Assembly (NCBI GenBank): GCA_003158895.1
Contig: PMLO01000080.1
Location: 1,902 to 12,291 of the forward strand
Direction of reading: 5' to 3'
DNA: 10,390 nucleotides
Source: Propionibacteriaceae bacterium
GTDB lineage: Bacteria; Actinomycetota; Actinomycetes; Propionibacteriales; Propionibacteriaceae
The position numbers and the translations under genes are program-made. Positions 1 through 6,473 of this stretch are shown in pieces (position 1 is the first letter of the stretch; each line of letters begins with the position of its first letter). The notes under the pieces were generated by a model that was given only the letters and a program-made list of their open reading frames with translations, did no database searches and was not told the origin of the DNA.

Positions 1-591
1 ACCTTCGACGACGGCCCCAGCTACCTGACCTCGCAGCTGCTGGACTCGCTGAAGCAGCTCGCCGTACCGGTCACCTTCTTCGTCATCGGCCGCTACCTCG
101 AGCTGAACCCCGCGATCACGCAGCGCGCGATGGCCGAGGGTCATGCAATCTGCCTCCACAGCTACAGCCACGACTACGCGTACCTCTATCCCGGCCGCGT
201 CGGGAACGCGGTGAACATCGCGACCGATCTGGACCATGCGATGTCCGTGGCGAAGCGCGTTCTCGGACCGACGTACGCACCGAGCGGCTACCGCTACCCG
301 GGCGGCCACATGTCATGGACCGGGCTTGGCGACGCCGATCTCGCGCTCGCGCAGCGCGGCCTTAGCTGGATCGACTGGAACTGCATGAGTGGCGACGCCG
401 ACGCGAAGGCTCCGACGACCCCGGATGAGGCGATCGCGACGCTCACCGCCACGTACACAGCCGCAGGAAGTCCCAGCGCCGTGGTGATGCTCAACCACGA
501 CAGCCATGACAAACACCTGACGGTGGCGACGCTGCCCCGGTACGTACAGTACTTCCGCGACCGTGGCTACGGGTTCGGCGTCATCGGCTGA
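1..591 (+). CDS. Polysaccharide deacetylase, NodB-like (CE4 family), 5'-truncated
   Basis: C-terminal 196 residues of a carbohydrate esterase family 4 deacetylase, which removes acetyl groups from N-acetylated sugars in cell-envelope or extracellular polysaccharide. The reading frame is open from base 1, so the start, and any signal peptide, lies outside the window. The CE4 motifs appear in order. Residues 1-6 are TFDDGP (D3 catalytic base, D4 metal ligand). HSYSH at 53-57 supplies the two metal-binding histidines. RYPGG at 98-102 is the Arg/Pro motif, DWN at 125-127 carries the motif-4 tryptophan, and LNHD at 164-167 stands where LH with the catalytic histidine is expected. All key residues are present, so the enzyme should be active; its substrate cannot be told. 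The 3' end overlaps the convergent TetR gene by 11 bp, and no hairpin terminator was seen between them. Confidence 0.93.
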   Translation, partial: TFDDGPSYLTSQLLDSLKQLAVPVTFFVIGRYLELNPAITQRAMAEGHAICLHSYSHDYAYLYPGRVGNAVNIATDLDHAMSVAKRVLGPTYAPSGYRYPGGHMSWTGLGDADLALAQRGLSWIDWNCMSGDADAKAPTTPDEAIATLTATYTAAGSPSAVVMLNHDSHDKHLTVATLPRYVQYFRDRGYGFGVIG

Positions 592-1159
592 GCAGTCCTC
601 GGACCGCGTCGTCCATGCGGGCACGGACCTCGGCCTCCGGCACCGGGTCGTACAGCAGCTGTGTGGCGACTCCGGTGATGAGGGCCAAGAAGGCCCACGC
701 GACGTGGTCGGAGTCGAGATCGGTGGGCACTTCGCCTTCGGACCGGGCACGGTTGACGAGCCGCGCCACAAGCCCTCGGACAGCGGCGTCGCCCTCGGCG
801 ATCGTGCGGCCGATCGACTCGTCGAACGCCGCGCGCTCAGCGAACGCCGCTCCGCGGAGCGTGGCGTCCCGCCGGGCCTTGTCGATCGGCAACACGGCCA
901 GCGCCAGTTCCACCAGCCACCCCCGCAGCGTGGGTCGTCCGGGCTCGCCGGGGGGCATGGTGACCGACGTCTCCCTCAGCCGGTGCAGTACGGCCCCGTC
1001 GAGCTCGGCCTTCGACGCGAATGCCTTCTGTACGGCTCCGAGAGACCAGCCAGACTCCGCCGCGACGGCCCGGAAGCTCACCGCTGCGCTGCCGTCGCGA
1101 CTGAGGATCCTCAGCGCCGCATCGGCGAGTTCGCTCTGGCGAGCGGAGAGCGCGTCCAT
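581..1159 (-). CDS. TetR/AcrR-family transcriptional repressor
   Basis: 192-aa protein of typical TetR length. An N-terminal DNA-binding domain (about 8-53) has a helix-turn-helix at 28-47 (SFRAVAAESG, then WSLGAVQKAF) and the following K50-x-E-L that usually opens helix 4. The rest is an Ala/Leu-rich helical ligand-binding and dimerisation domain with no recognisable ligand signature. The ATG is 9 nt behind the stop codon of the CPBP protease gene and has only a weak Shine-Dalgarno (GACGGG), so translation is probably coupled. It is the second gene of a two-gene operon. The double palindrome at 1948-1980 in that operon's promoter is the obvious candidate operator, giving negative autoregulation (inference). 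The 3' end overlaps the deacetylase gene by 11 bp. Confidence 0.9.
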   Translation of the reverse strand: MDALSARQSELADAALRILSRDGSAAVSFRAVAAESGWSLGAVQKAFASKAELDGAVLHRLRETSVTMPPGEPGRPTLRGWLVELALAVLPIDKARRDATLRGAAFAERAAFDESIGRTIAEGDAAVRGLVARLVNRARSEGEVPTDLDSDHVAWAFLALITGVATQLLYDPVPEAEVRARMDDAVRGLLSR

Positions 1160-1168
1160 CCCGTCAGC

Positions 1169-1933
1169 CTAAGCCGCGGCGCCGTCAGGCATGCGTGTCC
1201 AGAGCCACCACGCGTAGCTCGCGAGCAGCACGACCTGTACGGCAAGGGAGATCAGTGCGGTGGGTGAGACGGCGTCCCCGCCCAGGTACGAGGGCGCATC
1301 GAAGGCCGCGTGGAACAGGATGCCGGGCCACAGGCTGCCCGTGACGACGACGAGCTCGGCGGTCACGACCCCGAACAGCGCCGCGAACATGACCTGAAGG
1401 ACCAGGTAGCCGGCGGACTTGCCGGCACCGATGTTGGCCAGGTGCAGCACCCCGAAGATGAGTGCCGAGAAGACCACGGCACGGCGTGTCCCGTACCGCC
1501 GCAGGATGGCGAGCACGAGACCGCGGTAGACGAGCTCCTCGTTGAACCCCACCGCGACGGCGAGCCACACGATCGCCGGTACGACGCCGAGCGGGACCGC
1601 AACCCCTGACGCCACGAACACCAACGCGATCACGATGACAAGCGGGAGCCACCACAGTGCCGAAGAGGCTGCGCGAGGCGTACGAAGGCCGAAGGCGGAC
1701 AGCGGCAGCCGTGCGCGCCACGTGACCAGGAACGCGATGAGCGCTGAGACCGTGACGCTCGCGGCCACGATCGCGTACGTTCCCGCCTCGCTCTCACCGG
1801 TGATCTGCGCGACCGCGAAGCCGCCGGCGGTGAACACCAGGGGGATCAGGCTCAGCCCGATCGCCGCGATCCAGGGGTGACGTAGCGACCAGACCGAGCT
1901 ATCAGCGGGACGAACGAGGGTGACGGCAGACAC
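1169..1933 (-). CDS. CPBP-family intramembrane glutamic endopeptidase (Abi/Rce1-like)
   Basis: 254-aa polytopic membrane protein with about seven or eight hydrophobic segments. The three CPBP motifs are intact: EELVYR at 132-137 (E132, E133, R137), FGVLH at 160-164 (F160, H164) and HAAFD at 208-212 (H208, D212). Family members are membrane proteases or prenyl-protein-processing-like proteins, often tied to bacteriocin immunity or envelope processes; the substrate here is unknown. I chose the GTG at 1931-1933 because a perfect AGGAGG (1941-1946) lies 7 nt upstream. An ATG 39 nt further up (1970-1972) would place the start inside the promoter's -10 and operator and has no ribosome site. It is the first gene of an operon with the TetR repressor, which probably controls it. 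Its neighbour is the SipW locus, but nothing links the two directly. Confidence 0.9.
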   Translation of the reverse strand: MSAVTLVRPADSSVWSLRHPWIAAIGLSLIPLVFTAGGFAVAQITGESEAGTYAIVAASVTVSALIAFLVTWRARLPLSAFGLRTPRAASSALWWLPLVIVIALVFVASGVAVPLGVVPAIVWLAVAVGFNEELVYRGLVLAILRRYGTRRAVVFSALIFGVLHLANIGAGKSAGYLVLQVMFAALFGVVTAELVVVTGSLWPGILFHAAFDAPSYLGGDAVSPTALISLAVQVVLLASYAWWLWTRMPDGAAA

Positions 1934-1947
1934 GATGCGACCTCCTG

Positions 1948-1980
1948 GAATACGAATGTATTCAGAATACATCCGTATTC
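1948..1980 (-). promoter_or_regulatory. Double palindromic operator of the CPBP-TetR operon
   Basis: Read on the minus strand, two 16-bp palindromes, GAATACGGATGTATTC and GAATACATTCGTATTC, are separated by a single T. Each has perfect 6-bp arms (GAATAC and GTATTC). The whole 33-bp block is itself an inverted repeat, broken at one symmetric pair and the centre. It covers the -10 element and likely start site of the CPBP-TetR operon. This size and symmetry suit a TetR-family operator bound by two dimers. That the downstream TetR gene product is the binder is inference from position. Confidence 0.8.
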
Positions 1981-1991
1981 ACGGCTGTCAA
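1964..1991 (-). promoter_or_regulatory. Sigma-A/HrdB-type promoter for the CPBP-TetR operon
   Basis: On the minus strand a perfect TTGACA -35 (1986-1991) is followed by a 16-nt spacer and TATTCT (1964-1969), a 4/6 match to the -10 consensus. It lies in the gap after the stop codon of the first LamG/peptidase gene (1999) and ahead of the GTG at 1933. The -10 lies in the middle of the double palindrome, so repressor binding would block RNA polymerase directly. No terminator was seen between 1999 and the promoter, so read-through from the peptidase genes is possible. Confidence 0.7.
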
Positions 1992-1998
1992 TCCAAGG

Positions 1999-3774
1999 TC
2001 ACGCGCCCGCGGCGAAGTGCTGGCTGGCCTGGGCTGCGGTGAGCGCGCCGGAGTAGACGGCCGCGTACTGGATCTGACCGGCGAAGTACGAAGGGCCGTT
2101 GTAGTCGAGGGACGTGCTGCCCGTGGCGTCGGTTGCCGCATTCCGCCAGCCTGAAAGGTTGCCACAGCCGACCTTCCAGTAGCCGGACACTTGTTCTGCG
2201 CTGGTCACGGCCGCTTTGGTCATGGCCAACTGACCGTCGACGTAGAGCGACTCCCCCGCGGTGGAGAGCGTGGCGATCACGTGGTGCCACTTGCTGTCCG
2301 CGTAGTTCCCGTCATGGTTGCTCCCGGCGGTCGCGGAGGTGTAGACGATCTGGACTGCACCGGGGTACACGCCAAAGACGATGCGTCCGTCCCTGTCCAG
2401 GTAGATGTGCCGGTCGTAGTTGGAGTCCCCGGCAGTCTTCTGAGAGTTGCCGAAGCCGATGATCGTGCCACCGCTCTTGGTCCCGGTAAGGAACCAGGCC
2501 TCCAACGAGAACGTGTTCGGGTAGTAGCCGGACGTCTGGACGTTGGCGTTCTCGTACAGGCATTGGCTGCCGTTGAAGGTGACCGCAGTCTTCAGCGTGT
2601 CCTGGTTGCAGCCGACGTCCTTGGAGTAGGTGATCGGTGTCGCCAGGTAGCCGCCCGTGCGGCCGTTCCCCGACAGATCTGTCTCGCTGCGGGTCGTCGA
2701 ACTCAGGGCCCAGGCCAGATACGTCCCGCTCTTGCCCAGGCTGGTTTCGGCGTTGCTGCAGTTGAAGAATGTGGCCGCACCGGCTGTGTCGGCGCTGTTC
2801 TTGATCGTGGCGACGAACGCGGCATGCGTGCTCATCTGCAGCACCATCGCGACAACAACGACGCTAGCTGTCACGGTAAGCGCTAGCGAACCCCACTGGA
2901 GGCGCCTCGGCGTGACCCACGCAGGCCGTCTCGTCGCCTTTGCAGGCACTGTCACCTCGTCGGCCGCCGCCACACCCCCGACCGGTATCACCAACGACGC
3001 CAACAACGGCGTCAAGCAGATTGCGAGCAACACGATGAAGTACCACGTGTTCAGCGCTAGCTGAGGAGTCACGCTGTACCGCCCGGCCGCGTCCGCGACC
3101 GTCTGCGTCACCACCGCATCCTGACCGCTCGAGAGGACCTTGCCAAGGACACTCACCGGGAAGATGCCCGTGTTCACCAGGTGCATGTCAACGCCGCCGA
3201 CTTGCTCCACGTAGTTGATCATCTCCATGTTGACCCACGGCCGGAACCACAAGCCCACCAGGCTCGTGGCGAGAGACCAGCCGATCAGCCGGAAATGCCA
3301 TCGCCACCCGCGCTCCAGCCGCGGCAGCAATGTCAACCCATACACGATTGCCCAGGAGAGCACGAGCCACGGTAGGGCCTCCAGCAGGAAACCCAGGTCC
3401 TTTCCGTAGAAAGCCACGGATCCCACGATCTGCGATGGGGTGACGGGCAACGCATCCGAGGCGGTATTCATGTCGCCCTGCGTGATGAAGCCCTGATCCG
3501 TGATGTCAACGATGCGATGGGTGTAAACGCGGCCTTTCAGGGCGTAGGAGACGACCTCCCCCTTGTGATACGAGGCTTCGGGACGGACCACCACGAGGGT
3601 TCCCACGGGTGCGGTTGTCCCCATGCTCGGCGAACTCACGATGTAGAAGTGAAAACCAGCACCGAAAAGGGTGGCGAGGGCCCCCATTACGAGCAGAACG
3701 CTCGCCGAGACGGATACCCTCCATGCCCACTTGTTCGACACCGGACTCGCTTTCGTTCGAGTCCAACTTCTCAC
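1999..3774 (-). CDS. SipW-type (S26B) signal peptidase fused to an internal signal element and LamG domain, copy 1
   Basis: 591-aa multidomain membrane protein. Residues 19-44 form a membrane anchor. It is followed by an S26B signal peptidase core: S50 in SPSMG, H86 in YTHRI and D101 in QGDMN, matching the Ser-His-Asp set known for Bacillus SipW (His in place of the Lys of ordinary bacterial signal peptidases). Hydrophobic segments at about 127-150 and 162-178 bracket a basic loop. An outside domain (about 180-242) contains MHLVNTG and SGQDAVVTQTV, and another membrane segment lies at 243-265. A basic linker (R282, R283, R290, R291) leads to a fifth segment (294-314) ending in a SipW-cognate cleavage-like motif at 315-333. 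The rest (about 350-585) is a LamG-like jellyroll with FSLEAWF, DRHIYLDRDGRIVFG and KWHHV. The start is GTG with GAGGAG (3778-3783) close upstream. A second GTG at codon 12, where similarity to the paralogue begins, is the alternative. The paralogue ends 63 nt upstream, so the two genes are probably co-transcribed. Confidence 0.88.
   Translation of the reverse strand: MRSWTRTKASPVSNKWAWRVSVSASVLLVMGALATLFGAGFHFYIVSSPSMGTTAPVGTLVVVRPEASYHKGEVVSYALKGRVYTHRIVDITDQGFITQGDMNTASDALPVTPSQIVGSVAFYGKDLGFLLEALPWLVLSWAIVYGLTLLPRLERGWRWHFRLIGWSLATSLVGLWFRPWVNMEMINYVEQVGGVDMHLVNTGIFPVSVLGKVLSSGQDAVVTQTVADAAGRYSVTPQLALNTWYFIVLLAICLTPLLASLVIPVGGVAAADEVTVPAKATRRPAWVTPRRLQWGSLALTVTASVVVVAMVLQMSTHAAFVATIKNSADTAGAATFFNCSNAETSLGKSGTYLAWALSSTTRSETDLSGNGRTGGYLATPITYSKDVGCNQDTLKTAVTFNGSQCLYENANVQTSGYYPNTFSLEAWFLTGTKSGGTIIGFGNSQKTAGDSNYDRHIYLDRDGRIVFGVYPGAVQIVYTSATAGSNHDGNYADSKWHHVIATLSTAGESLYVDGQLAMTKAAVTSAEQVSGYWKVGCGNLSGWRNAATDATGSTSLDYNGPSYFAGQIQYAAVYSGALTAAQASQHFAAGA
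2770..2907 (-). other. Internal SipW-cognate signal-peptide-like element in peptidase-LamG copy 1
   Basis: Codons 290-335 of the fusion protein encode a basic n-region (R290, R291), a 20-residue hydrophobic stretch (about 294-314) and the motif MSTHAAFVATIKNSADTAGA. This lines up with the signal peptides of the three small secreted proteins (for example GMSPTFSAFTAQIVNSTNTA). The matching positions are S, A-F, A, I, N-S and T-A. By analogy with TasA cleavage, the expected cut is between A319 and F320. The predicted topology puts this site and catalytic S50 on the same outer face of the membrane. Processing is inference. Confidence 0.65.
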
Positions 3775-3777
3775 ATG

Positions 3778-3783
3778 CTCCTC
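3778..3783 (-). promoter_or_regulatory. Ribosome binding site of peptidase-LamG copy 1
   Basis: GAGGAG on the minus strand lies 3 nt before the GTG at 3772-3774 (5 nt if only GAGG is used). The spacing is short, but this is the only clear Shine-Dalgarno here and it favours that GTG over the one at codon 12. Confidence 0.5.
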
Positions 3784-3837
3784 GGCATGGACTCCGTAAA
3801 CCGGAGATGTCTCATGATCGAGGGAGGGCCGGAACCC

Positions 3838-5613
3838 TCACTTACCGGCCAGATAGTGAGCATTGACTTCAGCTGCGGTCAGCGTCCTGTCGTACACGGC
3901 CGCGAGGCGCAGATTGCCAGTGAAGTAGGAGGAGAACGTGCGGGGGGTGCCCGTCGCGTCCTGCCATCCTGACAGCAGACCGCAGCCAACCTGCCAGTAC
4001 CCGTCGAACGACATCTGTCCGGTGGTGTCCGCCCGGGAGTCGACGAGAGCGCCGTCAAGGTAGAGCGAGATCATGCCCGTGGCCGACGTGGCGACTACGT
4101 GGTGCCAGTTTCCGTTCGCGTAATTCGTACCCGCGGGTGACGAGACGACGTACTGCGACGTCAAGTACACACCGTAGACGACACGACCCGTGGGGTCGAT
4201 GTAGATGTGGCGGTCGTAGGCGGTCTGGTTCGACGGCGTGACGTTGTCGGCGAAGCCCATCAGCTTGCCGTTGAGCGACATAGGCGAGGCCTTGAACCAG
4301 ACCTCTTCGGAGTACGTCGACGTCGCGGTCACGGTTGCGGCCGTCGTGTAGCAGGTTGCTCCGTTGAACAGCACGGAGCCCTGTGTGTCCCGCGGGCAAG
4401 GAGAGCTCGTGCTAGTCGTGGCCACCTTCCCACCCTTCAAGGTGGTCATCGTGCCGTCGCGCCCATTGGTTGTGAGATCGGTTTGGGTGGTTGATGCGGC
4501 GGTCAAGCCCCACACGAAGCGCGCGTTCGCGGTGCTGGTCTCAACGGCCTGGCACGTGAAGTAGCCGGCTTTCACCGTGTTCAGACTGTTCGTGATCGAC
4601 GCGGTGAACGCCGCGCTCGTGCTCCACTGCAGGACGAGAGAGATAAGGATCGCGCTGGCGGTGACGACCAGGCCGGCGACGCCGATCCGACGCCTGCTGG
4701 CGTGGGGAAGGCTGGCCAGAATGCTCGCCAGTCGCTCTCCGAGCGTGAGCGGAGCGGCTGCCACGAGGGCTCCTGCACCGTTCGAGACGAGCTCTTTCGT
4801 GGGCTCGCTCTCTTCCGCAGGCTCATTGCTCGGCGTGCGGATGAGTAGCGCCGCCAGCACCGGGGTGAGGCAGATGAGCAGCATGAGGAGGAACCAGCCG
4901 GTGTTGAGAGCCAGCTCAGGGATGACGGTGTACGTTCCCGACGCGTCGACGACGGTCTGAGTCACCACGGCGTCTTGGCCGCTCTGCAGGACCGTTCCCA
5001 GGACACGCACTGGGAAGACGCCCGTGTTGACGAGGTGCATGCCCACGCCGTCGCCCTGCGCGACGTAGCCCATCATCACCATGTTCACCCAAGGCCGGAA
5101 CCACAGCGAGACGAAGTTGGCGACCAGCGACCATCCGATCAACCGGATCTGCCAGCGCCATGACACTGGGACGCGCGGGATGAGCGTGAGGCCGTAGACG
5201 ATGGCGCCGCCGACCAGGAGCATCGGAATGGCCTCAATGACGAATCCCAGATCCTTGCCGATGAAGACTGCCCCTCCGACGATCTCGGCCTGATTCACCG
5301 GGAGGGCGTCGGTCGCCTCGTTGATGTCACCCTTGAAGATGAAGCCCTGGTCGGTCTTGTCCACGATGCGGTGGGTGTAGACGCGATCCTTGTGCCGGTA
5401 AGAGGCGATGTCGCCGATACCGTACGTCGCGTGAGGCTGCACAACGACCAACGAACCCACCGGCGCGGTCGTTCCCATGCTCGGGGTTTCGACGATGAAA
5501 AACCGAAGACCGGCGCCGAACACGGCTGCGAAGACCCCGACCACGAGCAACAGGCTCGCAGCGATGGAGATCCTCCACGCCTTCTTGTTCGTCACCGGTC
5601 TCACCTTCGTCAT
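3838..5613 (-). CDS. SipW-type (S26B) signal peptidase fused to an internal signal element and LamG domain, copy 2
   Basis: 591-aa paralogue of the next gene downstream, collinear over its whole length. The peptidase half is the best conserved: S45 in TPSMG, H81 in YTHRI and D96 in KGDIN form the SipW-type catalytic set after an N-terminal anchor (about 14-40). Further hydrophobic segments lie at about 122-145, 157-172 and 238-258. The outside domain between the last two repeats MHLVNTG and SGQDAVVTQTV. The cytoplasmic linker differs from copy 1: it is acidic (EPAEESEPTKE, 264-274) and then basic (R307-R309). A fifth segment (about 310-328) ends in WSTSAAFTASITNSLNT. The LamG-like domain (about 365-590) has YDRHIYIDPTGRVVYGVY and NWHHVVA. 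The start is uncertain: the ATG at 5611-5613 has a poor ribosome site. The GTG at codon 7 (5593-5595), preceded by AAGGTGAG, matches where similarity to copy 1 begins. Substrates are probably the small SipW-signal proteins encoded upstream. Confidence 0.88.
   Translation of the reverse strand: MTKVRPVTNKKAWRISIAASLLLVVGVFAAVFGAGLRFFIVETPSMGTTAPVGSLVVVQPHATYGIGDIASYRHKDRVYTHRIVDKTDQGFIFKGDINEATDALPVNQAEIVGGAVFIGKDLGFVIEAIPMLLVGGAIVYGLTLIPRVPVSWRWQIRLIGWSLVANFVSLWFRPWVNMVMMGYVAQGDGVGMHLVNTGVFPVRVLGTVLQSGQDAVVTQTVVDASGTYTVIPELALNTGWFLLMLLICLTPVLAALLIRTPSNEPAEESEPTKELVSNGAGALVAAAPLTLGERLASILASLPHASRRRIGVAGLVVTASAILISLVLQWSTSAAFTASITNSLNTVKAGYFTCQAVETSTANARFVWGLTAASTTQTDLTTNGRDGTMTTLKGGKVATTSTSSPCPRDTQGSVLFNGATCYTTAATVTATSTYSEEVWFKASPMSLNGKLMGFADNVTPSNQTAYDRHIYIDPTGRVVYGVYLTSQYVVSSPAGTNYANGNWHHVVATSATGMISLYLDGALVDSRADTTGQMSFDGYWQVGCGLLSGWQDATGTPRTFSSYFTGNLRLAAVYDRTLTAAEVNAHYLAGK
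4558..4698 (-). other. Internal SipW-cognate signal-peptide-like element in peptidase-LamG copy 2
   Basis: Codons 306-352 encode a basic n-region (R307-R309), a hydrophobic core (about 310-328) and QWSTSAAFTASITNSLNT. This closely resembles the signal of the 208-aa secreted protein (SPTFSAFTASIQNSLNTAG), with FTASI and NSLNT identical. The expected cut is between A335 and F336. The element sits between the peptidase half and the LamG domain, as in copy 1. Confidence 0.65.
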
Positions 5614-5675
5614 CTCTGGGTCTACGAGACGGACGATCGCCCTGTCCCGTCAGCGCCGGACTCCCCCGAACCCTG

Positions 5676-5690
5676 TGCGTTGATCACGCA
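5676..5690. promoter_or_regulatory. Inverted repeat next to a possible -10 of the peptidase-LamG copy 2 gene
   Basis: TGCGT-TGATC-ACGCA on the + strand is a perfect 5-bp inverted repeat with a 5-nt spacer. On the minus strand it follows directly after TATAAA (5691-5696), the only -10-like hexamer between the upstream terminator and the peptidase gene. No -35 match is visible, so the promoter call is weak. The repeat would overlap the transcription start and could be an operator or an RNA hairpin. Confidence 0.35.
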
Positions 5691-5701
5691 TTTATAGCGG
5701 T

Positions 5702-5742
5702 GCGCCGGGATTCCACCCCAGAGTGGGGCGGGATCCCGGCGC
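5702..5742 (-). terminator. Strong hairpin terminator after the 195-aa SipW-signal protein gene
   Basis: A stem of about 19 bp with a GAG loop: 10 perfect outer pairs (GCGCCGGGAT with ATCCCGGCGC), one G-U pair, one mismatch, then CCCCA with TGGGG. It starts 8 nt after the stop codon at 5750. No T-run follows, as is common for actinobacterial terminators. It separates the small-protein gene from the peptidase genes, so these need their own promoter or rely on read-through. Confidence 0.75.
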
Positions 5743-5749
5743 CATTTGC

Positions 5750-6337
5750 TCAGGACATGAACTTCCACGTCATCGACTGGGTGGCCGACTGGCCCTGGAG
5801 GGCGTTGTCACCGGCGTCGGTGCCGGTCGTGACGAACTGCGCCGTGATGACGATCGTGGTGCTGCCGCCATGGGCCACCGGGTTCAACGTCACAGCTGAC
5901 GTCAATGCGGACGCCATGATGCCATTGACGACCGGGGCGGGCGTAACGATCCCGTCCTGAACCATCGTGACCTTCAGGTGCGAGCAGAGCGTGCCCGTGC
6001 AAGCGGTGGGTGTCAGGGTGAACTGTGCCGCGTCCACCGAACCGGGGTTGCTGATGATGATCGTTGTAGTGGCAGTGTCGCCAGGCTTCATCGTGGTGGA
6101 GCCGCCGTACTTGTTGATGTCGGTGCAGGTGCCGACGGCGCTGGTGCAGGTCTTGCCGCCGCTGGTCTCGGTCATGGAAAGGGTGCCGGCGCCGGCGGTG
6201 TTGGTGCTGTTGACGATCTGCGCGGTGAAAGCGGAGAACGTCGGAGACATTCCCAGGGCCAGAACCAGCGACGACACGCCGCCGGCGAGAACGAGCGGGA
6301 GAGAGAGCTTGCGCTTCTTGGAGGTGGTTTCGGACAT
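5750..6337 (-). CDS. SipW-dependent-type signal peptide protein, 195 aa (TasA/camelysin-like)
   Basis: Small secreted protein. The n-region is basic (KKRK, 7-10), the hydrophobic core is LSLPLVLAGGVSSLVLALG (11-29), and MSPTFSAFTAQIVNSTNTAG follows. This is the SipW-cognate signal class, with likely cleavage between A36 and F37. The mature part is Thr/Ser/Gly-rich and predicted to be all beta. It has cysteines in GKTC and GTC, the motif INKYGG, PGDT and NPGSV, then two more cysteines (TACTGTLC), and ends in QGQSATQSMTWKFMS. Four cysteines suggest two disulfides. The ATG at 6335-6337 is set by AAGGAG (6348-6353) 10 nt upstream and by alignment with its paralogues. The reading frame continues upstream to 6736, but that part crosses the conserved leader and is not coding. 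Likely substrate of the two SipW-type peptidases downstream. A structural surface or fibre role is inferred from TasA/CalY, not shown. Confidence 0.88.
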   Translation of the reverse strand: MSETTSKKRKLSLPLVLAGGVSSLVLALGMSPTFSAFTAQIVNSTNTAGAGTLSMTETSGGKTCTSAVGTCTDINKYGGSTTMKPGDTATTTIIISNPGSVDAAQFTLTPTACTGTLCSHLKVTMVQDGIVTPAPVVNGIMASALTSAVTLNPVAHGGSTTIVITAQFVTTGTDAGDNALQGQSATQSMTWKFMS

Positions 6338-6347
6338 GGGTGTGGTT

Positions 6348-6353
6348 CTCCTT
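6348..6353 (-). promoter_or_regulatory. Ribosome binding site of the 195-aa protein gene
   Basis: AAGGAG on the minus strand lies 10 nt before ATG 6335-6337. It fixes this ATG over the long upstream in-frame extension. Confidence 0.75.
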
Positions 6354-6360
6354 AGTTGGG

Positions 6361-6385
6361 TCCGGGCCGTCCCCTTGGTCCCGGA
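6361..6385 (-). promoter_or_regulatory. Leader stem-loop 2 of the 195-aa gene
   Basis: Perfect 6-bp arms TCCGGG and CCCGGA around a 13-nt loop that reads ACCAAGGGGACGG on the minus strand. The same arms and loop length recur in the leader of the 208-aa gene (7432-7456). The loop exposes an AAGGGG like a Shine-Dalgarno core. It may act with stem-loop 1 in translational control (inference). Confidence 0.5.
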
Positions 6386-6402
6386 AATTTGGGATATGTG
6401 CA

Positions 6403-6461
6403 GGCGCCTCAGAATTGGTTGATCATCGAAGTCCCCCCGACTCGGTGATCCTCTGAGTGCC
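6403..6461 (-). ncRNA. Leader stem-loop 1 of the 195-aa gene (CGGGGG-loop RNA element)
   Basis: In RNA sense (minus strand), GGC and CTCAGA pair with TCTGAG and GCC in an outer stem. Inside it, GATCACCGA pairs with TCGATGATC (one mismatch) around the loop GTCGGGGGGACT. The loop is nearly identical to that of the 208-aa gene leader, while a stem pair changes from A-U to U-A between the two copies. A structured cis-regulatory RNA is likely; its ligand or binding protein is unknown. Confidence 0.5.
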
Positions 6462-6473
6462 AGTGATGGAAAG

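Noticed and set aside
563..1267. Long open frame antisense to the TetR gene (234 codons, + strand)
   Set aside because: High-GC shadow with Arg/Gly/Pro-rich, domain-free translation; the opposite strand encodes a clear TetR protein.
1934..1972. Upstream ATG start (MYSEYIRIPGG) for the CPBP protease
   Set aside because: The codons are simply the palindromic operator and ribosome binding site read as protein; the GTG at 1933 has a perfect AGGAGG.
3791..3805. Hairpin CTCCG-N5-CGGAG between the two peptidase-LamG genes
   Set aside because: Short stem, no T-run and a 63-nt gap between collinear paralogues; co-transcription is more likely than termination.
5967..6422. Open frame antisense to the 195-aa protein gene (+ strand)
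   Set aside because: Low-complexity Val-rich translation explained by the Thr/Gly-rich sense gene and its leader.
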